A stretch of 64,000 nucleotides of DNA from Pleurotus djamor. Lineage: Eukaryota > Basidiomycota > Agaricomycetes > Agaricales > Pleurotaceae. A program made the position numbers and the translations under genes. The stretch is taken from positions 140,560 through 204,559 of the forward strand of contig JAPEVF010000014.1 in assembly GCA_029747585.1 (NCBI GenBank). The letters are read 5' to 3'. The notes under the pieces are model-generated. The model was not told the DNA's origin. It did no database searches and saw only the letters and a program-made list of their open reading frames with translations. Shown here in pieces: positions 55,981-64,000 of the stretch; positions within the stretch are counted from its first letter, which is position 1; each line of letters opens with the position of its first letter.

Positions 55981-57522
55981 TCACATCGACAACGACCCAA
56001 ACTTCTCCATCTCTACTTCCACCTCCACCTCCCCATCCAACCCATCCACCTTGACCTTATGCACGATGGGTTTCCCCTCACACACATCACAAGCGCACGC
56101 AATCCCATACCCCTTCAGCAACCTCTTCCTCTCTTCTTTCTCCTCTGCGGCATTGAGGTTCGAAGCGAACCGATCGCCAATGTACGACGTGGTGATTTCG
56201 TCTCCCTTCCGGATGGGAGAAGACGCGTAGCATTGGTAGGACAGGGAAGAAGGGGAGGCGGACATGTGGGTGTTTGGGGTGCAGCTGGTGGAAACGAGAA
56301 AGATGAGAAATGTGGGGGGAGAGGGGAAGAATAGAGACGAGGTACCTGTGGTTCATCCGCGATAGGTTGTTATACACGCCGGTATACCATATTTTCCCAT
56401 CTAAAGGAGACATCAAATGAGTCACGACTTCTCAACGAAAACAAAACAATGTCACGTACCCGGATACTCCTTCGACGCGAAGACGCCAAATCCATTCGTT
56501 CGTACCCTCCCATACAACGGCCCCGTCGTCCCTTCCTCCTTATGACAATCCCACAACGCCAAAAACTTCTCCCTGTCCTCTTCACTCATCCTCTCCAACG
56601 CCTTTTGGATATTCGCTTCATGCGCGTCGATGCTCTTTCGGTAATACAACACGTTATCCTTGAGCTTCGAAATATTCATTGCCTTGGGTTGGTTCACGGT
56701 TCGATCTCCAAGCAGCGCACCAGGGACAATGAGTAACGCCCGTTCGCTACAGATCAACTCTCCTTGCTTGATATCTCGAGCTGCAATCATACCGAGACCT
56801 TTACCGGGTACCTCTTCGATGACGAATATGTCTTCGAGCGGTAACTTGGGTTGGGGCATAGCTTGAGGATAACCAAAGGCGCCAACGAGGTGTGCTTTGT
56901 CACGCGCGGAGAGAAGGATGCACTGCGTCTGGCCACCGATGAGGATGGCCGGATCGGTGGACTCGGGGAGTGTGGTGAGGATACAGGAATCGTTGACGGT
57001 GACGTCGTTGGGAGAGATGACGGTCGACGGATCGACTAAAGGTGCGGAGGCTTCACCTGATGAAATGATCAATTCATCGGTGAAAAATTCATAGACACTG
57101 GACGAGTACGTACGGGCTTTAGCAGCTCTTGCAGACGCTAGCACCTTCCCCGCTTGAGCAGCCTGCTCAGCAGAGGAGAGGTCGAAGCACTGGAGGGGAC
57201 CACTTAGATTGGACAAGCCTCCGGGTTGGCCCAAGTTCGCATCGGGTGTGAAGAACAAGAACGGCGCTGAGCCTCGACCGCCCGAAGGGTTCGCCTTGGA
57301 CGGTAAGCTGAGGATTTTCGCCATCATTTCGTCGACTGCGAAAGCAAAACACAGGTAAGTGGTGAGAAGTGAGCAAGAGAAGCAAGACATACATGATTTA
57401 CAGTCTTTCAAGATGCCTGATTCTTCTATCTGGCGAGACGATTCCTCGAGGAGGGCCTTGGGGAACATATCCTCGATCTTCACCTGCTTGATGGTGATTT
57501 TCTGGGGCATAGACGACGACAT
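55981..57522 (-). CDS. SET-domain protein, SET-C right copy
   Basis: Copy of SET-C with start 57522 (MSSSMPQKITIKQVK) and stop at 55981. The five-exon layout is kept. The first intron happens to be free of stops in this copy, so an unspliced reading is open, but its GTATGT donor and CGCAG acceptor match the left copy and splicing is expected. GGQTQCILLS, GKGLGMIAARDIKQGELICS, NHSCTPN, GDEITTSY (GEE in the left copy) and CACDVC are present. The Glu to Asp change sits in the conserved SET motif before the catalytic Tyr and might affect activity slightly. Confidence 0.88.
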
Positions 57523-58650
57523 GATTGGCGACGCGAGAGAGTTCAAAGTGACTCTGGAGAGACGGGAAGTGGGGGAAATGAGGGCGTCGATTTGCGTTCA
57601 GAAAACTGATAAAAGGGTTTCATGAGAGAGCTTAAATGATAGGAGTCACCATTGTTGTCCTATCTATCAAGGGCCGTAGACGCAGACACGAGGAGAAGGA
57701 GTCAGAGAAGTTGATTGGGATCCTCGTATTACCGAATCTGATGAGATGGTGATAAGCACGGGTTGATCAGAGACTCAGAACCCTTAAAACTAGGGTTCTC
57801 AACCGATATGGAGCCGAGGACAATGGAAGGGAGGTAAAGCATGCCTGTAATTGGATTGACAAAAATACAGACTGAGTCTGAGTCATGTACAAGCTTCGTG
57901 AAACGAGGCCGGTGCGTTGCGACAACGCTAAGGGAGCCTCCGTCCGCCGGATGTTTGAGCTCGAATCAGGTCCAGCCAAATCCAGGAGAAGCCACGGCAG
58001 CCTGAGGAGAGATGCCTAGATTGACTCGGACCATCTCGTGACGGGCAACTTATTTGCTTTGTTGAGTAAACGGAAGCTCCAAGTCATCCCTGGGATTGTC
58101 GCCGAGCTCATCGCTATTGGAAGGTTTCGGTTGTCCTTGAAAGAGACACATGCAGAGCGATCGACCAGCGTTCAATGAGCCCCAAGCTTTGGGGTCCGTC
58201 AACCCAACGATTGAACTCGAAGCAGGACTAGCCCAATCCAAGAGAAGCAGTCACCATTGTTGCCCCATTCTGGTACCAAGAGCTGTAGACGTAGACACGA
58301 GGAGAGGGAGTCAGAGAACCTTTTAGGATCGTCACATCAGATGAGATGGTTCGGATAAGGACGAGTCAGAACCCTCGAAAGTGGGGTTCTGAGCTGACAC
58401 AAAGCTGAGAACAATGGGGAGGCCGGGAGTGACGGTATCTGTAGTCTTTGGACGGAAATACGAAGTGACTAATGCATAGGCAGCGCAGGGCGAAAAGCAC
58501 TTGAAAGTTTTGGTCGAACACGGCCATGAGTCGGATCCCAGAAGCACTGGAAGGATATCCTATATGGGAGTTTAGCCAGGTATTTATCGACCGTTATAAC
58601 CGTTAGAAAACAGAATTTAAGTGACGGAGAAGTAGGCGTCCTTACTCTAC
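57523..58650. repeat. repeat-rich intergenic region, right arm counterpart
   Basis: Reverse copy of the direct-repeat and hairpin array at 23,740-24,522, here about 57,640-58,430, with the AGAACCC...GGGTTCT inverted repeats retained (about 57,777-57,800 and 58,367-58,392). No coding function is recognised. Confidence 0.65.
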
Positions 58651-58945
58651 AAGCTTCCTCAAGCTACACGGAATCGACCGCACGAAATCGTTGTCGAGAC
58701 GCGTAGCCTGGAAGTGTCAAGGTGAGATCCTGAATATCTTAGATATATCCGTCGAATAAAGCAGCAAACCTGCCATCTGTATCACATGGATACCCCATGA
58801 TATCGGTGACCACTGCAATGTCGATTTTTTGGAGTTTCTGGAGGGCTGGGCCAGTCGTAAAGTAGGAGTTGCCTGCGAGGATAGAAATGAACCCCTCTGA
58901 GAGCGATTTCACGTCGCGCTGGGGAAGGTAGGACTAGAGACTCAT
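58651..58945 (-). pseudogene. broken counterpart of the small hypothetical ORF
   Basis: Aligned with 23,224-23,524 of the left arm, but codon 4 is TAG (MSL then stop) and the second exon ends early at TGA. If the left ORF is a gene, this copy is inactive; if not, both are non-coding. Confidence 0.3.
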
Positions 58946-59374
58946 GGTGGGCAGAACGAACCTCGGGCCCTGGGCCCCCCTGGGCACTGATCGAGCCCCT
59001 GTGAAATGGTCAGGTGATACGCGATTCGGAATTTCGAGCTCTTCCCCCATCCCCAACCCATCCCGCTTCTTGCCCGCTTCACTCTTCGGTCTTCAGCTTC
59101 AACGTTTACTTACCTCGCTGCCAATCCAACAATCACAAACCCTGATATCAAGGACTAGTGGTAGTCACGCCACTCTCTTCGAAACTCTCCATTCCGAACC
59201 CTTTGTCTCATCTTGGATGGACCCACGAGGCCATGACATCTTCGCGTTCCTTTGTCTCGATATTCGAGTCATATCGAAGGTCAAAGGTATCCTTTATAAC
59301 CTCACATCGGTCCGTCAAGCCACGTTCTTCTACCTTCTATCAGAATTAAGCTCTTTGTAGATTCCCATTGTTCG

Positions 59375-59383
59375 ATATATAAA
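59375..59383 (+). promoter_or_regulatory. TATA box of SET-B right copy
   Basis: TATATAAAT lies about 85 bases before the start codon and is mirrored upstream of the left copy. Confidence 0.55.
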
Positions 59384-59462
59384 TACACATGGGGGATAGG
59401 GAGGTCGAACAAGAACATTATCATCCATGCCCCGCAAGCGACCCTCATCAGAGTCAGGTGCA

Positions 59463-61334
59463 ATGGCGAGCACAAGTAGTCGACCCGTTGGTGCGTATCT
59501 TCACGATGAAGTTCTCATCTTGGACTGACTTTTCGTTAGAGAGCCTGAAGCTGGGCGAAATTATGACGCAGGAGATGATTGACAAAACGAGGAATGGCCT
59601 AGAGTCGGAGGAGCTCCATAATCTCTGTGAGTAGCGCGATTCGTGGTCTGAGATGTTGTGCTGACCACAACTGGGATAGTCGACGATTTTCTTGCTAGGT
59701 TATCAGAGATGTCTATTACGGACTTGAATCCGTCGATGATGCAATACCCGCCTACCGAGAAGAAGAAAGAGAAGCAGAGACAAGTTGGCCCTCGGTCGCT
59801 CACCTTCGACCGCAGATGGCAGGATCAGGCGGACAAGTTCAATGCGGAGTCTCAGGCAGCACTCGCTGCCGGTAAAAGTACGTCCACCCTCCTAATTACA
59901 TGCTTCAACCTACTTACCCAACTAAAACTAGTCAAATCGACCACTCATTATGCCTTGTTGGACATCGACCCCGCCACCGCACCTACGAACGATAAGAACA
60001 TCCCCAAAGGCGGCCGTATCATAACTTCCCAGCCTCAATCTGGCTACCTCACCGACGTGTTGGACGGCCAAACGGAGTGTATCCTCCTCTCCATGCGTGA
60101 CAAAGCCCAAATCCTCAACACGCCTGGATTCCCCCAAGCTATCCCCCGCCCTCGAAACCCTGGCGCGTTCGTCATCCGAGAAGTCCCTGGCATGGGGCTT
60201 GGTATGGTCGCGGCGAGGGATATCAAGTTTGGGGAGTTGATTTGCAGCGAACGGCCGCTGCTCATCACTACATCACTTGTGCGAGGATACATGGACAAGG
60301 ATGCGGTGAAGGGAAAGAAGATTCCTACGAATATTAGAGAGATGACGGAGGAGTTTAGGGAAGGGTTTCAGGATAGCATCGAGGAGCAGGAGTCGACTAT
60401 CCAGCAAGCGTTGATTAGGATGAATGAGCGTGCGAGGGGACAGTTCATGGCGTTGCATGACTGTCATGCCGATGAAGGGACAAGTGGGCCGTTGCTGGGT
60501 CGGGTGAGGACGAATGGGTATGGGATCTTCTCTTCCACGGAGTACCCAAGTGCGTTTGAGTTTACCTTTGATCGCATGCCTTGCTAATTCTTCGTCATCT
60601 CAGAGGGGACAGTCTGGTACACTGCCGTTTTCAATTACTTATCGCGAATCAACCACAGGTAACTACAACCTCTATTCAACATGCTCGACCTCTGTTGCTG
60701 ACACTCCCCCACAAGCTGTAGCCCGAATACCTACTCTACGTGGCACTACGCGTCGCTTTCGCGGCAATGCTACGCAGCGAGACCTATTGCCAAAGGCGAA
60801 GAAATCACCACGACGTACATTGGCATGACCACCCCCTACGCCGAACGCAAATACCTCCTCCAAGGGTACCGCATCAGTTGCACCTGCACCGCCTGCACCA
60901 ACCCTCATTCCTACCTAACCAAACTCAACAACGTCAAGGACAACTTCCCCGCTATCATCAAATGGGCGTCTAACCCCGCTTTTTCTGATAACCTCCTCCT
61001 CATTCCCATGCAACAGTTGATGATTACGCTCGTCAATGAAGGGCAGCACGCGCATCCTGCGTATAAGAAGTTGGTTTATGGGCTCGCGTGTGTGTATTAT
61101 GTGCTTGGGGAGTGGGGTGCTGCGAATCAGTTGTTCTCGATGAGGGTGAGGATTGATGAGAATAATGGGTTGGAGTGGGCGGAGGAGATGGATAGGGATT
61201 TGGAGAAATTGAAGCAGGCTATGGAGAAGTCGGGGAGGAAGTTGCCGGAGAGGGAAGAGGATGACGGGGAAGAGGATGAGCAAGGCGACGACTCCGACAG
61301 TGAATGTCCTCCCTCTCCCGAACCAGCAGCATGA
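59463..61334 (+). CDS. SET-domain protein, SET-B right copy
   Basis: Six exons (59463-59490, 59540-59626, 59680-59877, 59932-60549, 60604-60658 and 60716-61334) encode 534 residues. The first exon of 28 bases and the fifth of 55 bases, which carries the NH of NHSCSPN, are the same lengths as in SET-A. Key parts are KIKSTTHYALLDIDPATAPT, SQPQSGYLTDVLDGQTEC, PGFPQAIPRP, GMGLGMVAARDIKFGELICS, ALHDCHADEGTSGPLLG, GEEITTTYIGM and CTCTAC, then the helical C-terminus (NEGQHAHPAYKKLVYGLACV) and an acidic end. All residues expected for AdoMet binding and catalysis that I can identify are present. The C-terminal domain is the place where SMYD proteins carry TPR-like helices. Confidence 0.92.
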
Positions 61335-61846
61335 TTCCCTGGTGTGAGGGGGCAATCCTTTCCCCAGACGCATCTTCATCAGCACAGTATGCTCGAGAAA
61401 ACAACAAATGCATTTTGTATTACCTTGGGCCTTATCACCACGCCCTTGGGTTGCTGAGCTTGAGCGCCTGAGATATTCGTTCAAACATTCATGCCAATCA
61501 CTTCTTCGTTTCTCTGTTGTTTCCTCGTTTCTCGAAGCATTGTTTACTATCCCAGGTCGACTTCCACCTCACATCTTGTGTATTCTATCTCGGCTTACGA
61601 TCCGTCATGAACAAAGCAGCATCTCGCCATCATGCATCAAATTTAAGCTTTGTCTGAAGACCACCCAACCTTCGCGCTTCCCCAGCCAATCTCTGAAGCT
61701 TCTCGGGTGTCCCCATGCAACGTGAATTTCTGCAAGACGTCACTTGACTCGATGCGAAGTGGATAAAAGGCTTTGCGGCTCGCGACATAGTGATGGGGTC
61801 GTCGAGCTCGTGCCCTCATCGACAGCTCTTCTGACCACTCGATCGT
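61335..61846. other. intergenic region SET-B to SET-A, right arm
   Basis: It contains a TATA-like GGATAAAAGG at 61761-61770, about 80 bases before the SET-A start. No gene is supported. Confidence 0.45.
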
Positions 61847-63616
61847 ATGGCGACGAAAGCGTCCTTGCAGAGTGGTAAGTACATTTTACGGTTGTTCGTG
61901 AGTGGTCAGCTTGACTTTGGTTCTTTTCAGATATGAAGGTCTTATCAAAGGAAAATGTGGTTGACTCTCAGGAGCTTGTCATTGCTTGTAACGGGTCTTT
62001 ATCTCTCTTTGTTTCGATTCGTCTGACCTTAGCAATTAGTTGAAGATTATCTCGCCGAAATTACTGGCAAACCCATCTACAGATATCCTCCGTCATTGAC
62101 ACCATCGCCATCGGTGGCGCAAAGTACTTCAAGCGAATCTACACAACCGTCGCAAGGATTTCTTGGTCCGTATACTCACTCCATCATAATCGTTCATCCA
62201 TGTTGACCTCCTCCTCTATAGGTCCCTACTCTCATTTACCCAATGACCCACGCACGGCTCCAATCGGGCTGGCACTGCCGGGTACAGGCAGTGGTCTGAC
62301 CACTCGGTCTCGTATATACACCACACAGCCCCAAACCGGTCGCCCCAGCGTCGATGCCATCGATGGTCAGACCGAATGTGTCCTATTATCCATGCACGAC
62401 AAGGGCCTTATCGTCAACGCGCCCGGATACCCCCAACCTCTCCCACGTCCTCGACTTCCCGGAGGATTCGTTATCAAAGAAGTTCCAGGTAAAGGCCTTG
62501 GGATGATCGCCACACGTGACTTCGAATTCGGAGAACTGATCGTGGCTGAGCGTGCCCTCCTCATCTCAAGCGCTGTTCTCTTCGGGGCTGTTCCACAGAT
62601 GAAGCCAGGTGACAAGCCTATGGAGATGAAGAACGCGAAGGCACTTGGGATTATGGTGCAGAAGTCGAGTTATGATACTGAAGAGGAGGTGCTGCAACAA
62701 GCGTTCGAGAGGATGGATGAGAAGACGAGGAGGAGGTATATGGCCTTGCATGATTGTCATGCCCATGAAGGGACGAGTGGGCCGCTTTTTGGGAGGATGA
62801 GGACGAATGGGTTCCAGATAACCTTTGCAAATGGCGCGCCAGGTGAGCGCAATCTAGTGCCATCCTTCTCGTTCAATGTACGAAATCCCAATGATGACCT
62901 TCCCTAGAAAATGGTGCTGTATACAGTAGCGTTTTCGACAACCTTTCTAGGCTCAACCATAGGTTCGTCGGACGCTAGCTCTCCGCGATCTCCCAGCGTG
63001 ATATCTAACCTACAAGTTGTCTTGGTTTAGTTGCTCGCCCAACGCGGCAATGTCATGGTCTCCCCAAACCTTTTCGCGGCAATGCTACGCGTTGAGAACC
63101 ATCAAAAAGGGAGAAGAGATAACTACGACTTACATGGATATCTCCCTGTCCTACGCTGACCGAAAGCGAACGCTCCTCACCTATGGTATCAACTGCACCT
63201 GCAAAGCCTGCTCGAGCCCCAACTCCTTCCTAACACGGATGAACGCTGTCCAAGACAACGCTCGCGACGTCATGGAGTTCGCCTACAACACCTCACCCAC
63301 AAAATCCGGTGAGCATATCTTGAGAGAGGCTTTAGATTTGCTCGCATTCGCCGACGCTGAAGGGCAACAAGCTCATGTTCGGTACCCGATCATCCTGCAT
63401 AGCATTGCGTGCACGTACTTGGTGCTTGGTCAGGAAGAAGAGTGTAAGAAGTGGCTGCAGAGAAGGAGGACCTTGGATAGTCTTCGGGGGATGAAGAGTG
63501 CGGACGTGGGTGTCATTGCGGATGTTGCTGCGATCAGAAATGCAAGGGAAAGAGGTGCGGCGGGCGCGCTCCATACTGCCATCAAGACGAAGGGGAAAGC
63601 AAAGGGAAAGAAGTGA
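61847..63616 (+). CDS. SET-domain protein, SET-A right copy
   Basis: Six exons (61847-61874, 61931-61987, 62040-62165, 62222-62842, 62908-62962 and 63031-63616) encode 490 residues. The second exon is the most changed against the left copy (DMKVLSKENVVDSQ here, EITVLPGENVVDSQ there). The family signature, GKGLGMIATRDFEFGELIVA, YMALHDCHAHEGTSGPLFG, NHSCSPNAAMSW, GEEITTTYMD and CTCKAC are unchanged. The tail has EGQQAHVRYPIILHSIACTY, then a Lys-rich end KTKGKAKGKK that may be a nuclear signal. A predicted lysine methyltransferase; the substrate, histone or not, is unknown. Confidence 0.92.
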
Positions 63617-63764
63617 ACGTGATATGAGTCTGGCCAATGAATAGTACACCAGTGTAATGCTCCGACCAGGTGGATACTAAGTCGGTGTAAAATTGTCAAG
63701 GGGACCTGGGAGAAAGCGTGACCACATTGTCGCGTCGCATCACAGGTCACGATGCTGTGAGCTT

Positions 63765-64000
63765 TGGCCATGAGCCGCCAGAAGATGGGGTGTCAAAAGT
63801 CTCCCTCTCAGCGCTGAAGAGCCTCCACATCGACGCCTCAAATGTCGCCGGATCGCAGCTGTTTGGCTTGCTTGATATACCCAAATGTACTCAAATCTAT
63901 GGGATGTTTCAAGGCTATAGCCCCGAAGTCACCACAGACGCCGTACTCTCCAACTTTCGGGCGCTTTGCACCAAGCTCGCGTCCGCAAGACCATCAAAAG
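63765..64000 (+). pseudogene. 5'-truncated copy of the F-box gene, cut by the window end
   Basis: From about 63,765 the sequence continues directly into the middle of the F-box/leucine-rich gene (EDGVSKVSLSALKSLHIDAS, then FGLLDIPKCTQIYGMFQGYS), matching left-arm positions 17,467 down to 17,231. The part coding for the F-box and first repeats is missing, replaced by a direct join to the 3' flank of SET-A. It cannot encode a normal F-box protein. Confidence 0.85.

Larger units (their letters stand above)
49700..64000. repeat. right arm of the large inverted duplication
   Basis: Reverse-complement copy of about 17,231-32,470. It includes all genes in the same relative order, the intergenic repeats and promoter motifs, and is still matching at the last base of the window. 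Compared with the left arm it lacks about 0.9 kb at 63,764, one 21-base unit near 58,980, and several short indels. Confidence 0.95.

Noticed and set aside
57300..57546. SET-C right copy with an N-terminal extension and retained first intron
   Set aside because: The open frame through the intron is fortuitous; splice sites match the left copy, where the intron is closed.
1..64000. Transposable elements
   Set aside because: I found no transposase, integrase or reverse transcriptase motifs and no clear terminal repeats; the large inverted arms contain ordinary genes.

Overview
The window is nuclear DNA of a filamentous basidiomycete, most likely a plant-litter or wood-decaying agaricomycete. 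Three things point there: nearly every gene is split by many introns of about 50 bases with fungal splice sites; there is a tandem pair of AA9 polysaccharide monooxygenases; and the gene families are typical of mushrooms (F-box, BTB and Crinkler-like NTPase proteins, an expanded SET family). No species is claimed.

Layout. 0.7-3.4 kb: two tandem AA9 genes with identical exon lengths. 3.6-4.2 kb: a small unknown gene. 4.2-7.9 kb: a gene-poor tract. 7.9-12.7 kb: an intact 12-exon cytochrome P450, a P-loop GTPase-like gene with a homopolymer frame break, and a GNAT acetyltransferase with a decayed partial copy beside it. 12.7-16.5 kb: two SET-gene remnants and a Crinkler-like NTPase. 16.7-18.2 kb: a broken F-box gene.

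The dominant structure is an imperfect inverted duplication. The left arm (about 17.2-32.5 kb) is repeated in reverse in the right arm (about 49.7-64.0 kb, running off the window) around a roughly 17-kb single-copy spacer. Each arm carries, from outside in: an F-box gene piece, SET-A, SET-B, a repeat-rich intergenic region, SET-C, SET-D, a small secreted/GPI-type protein and an Old Yellow Enzyme. Paired proteins differ at only a few percent of residues. There is a 0.9-kb indel at the outer end and several copy-specific breaks. The spacer holds a coiled-coil protein, a ninth and more divergent SET gene, two ankyrin-MYND genes, an Lsh/Irc5-type SNF2 remodeller, a Cys-rich membrane protein, an F-box protein, a BTB protein and an RRM-less CstF64-like factor.

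The SET genes (nine loci plus two remnants) form one family. It resembles SMYD methyltransferases (split SET domain, NHSCxPN, CxCxxC post-SET, helical C-terminus) but lacks the MYND finger. It shares an N-terminal signature built around DGQTEC and PGxPQ. Two MYND proteins are encoded within the same locus. Together with the SNF2 remodeller this suggests, as inference only, a locus specialised for protein or chromatin methylation. Single N characters, often next to A/T homopolymers, and some homopolymers without N break several genes in a way best explained by extra bases, so apparent pseudogenes must be read with that in mind.
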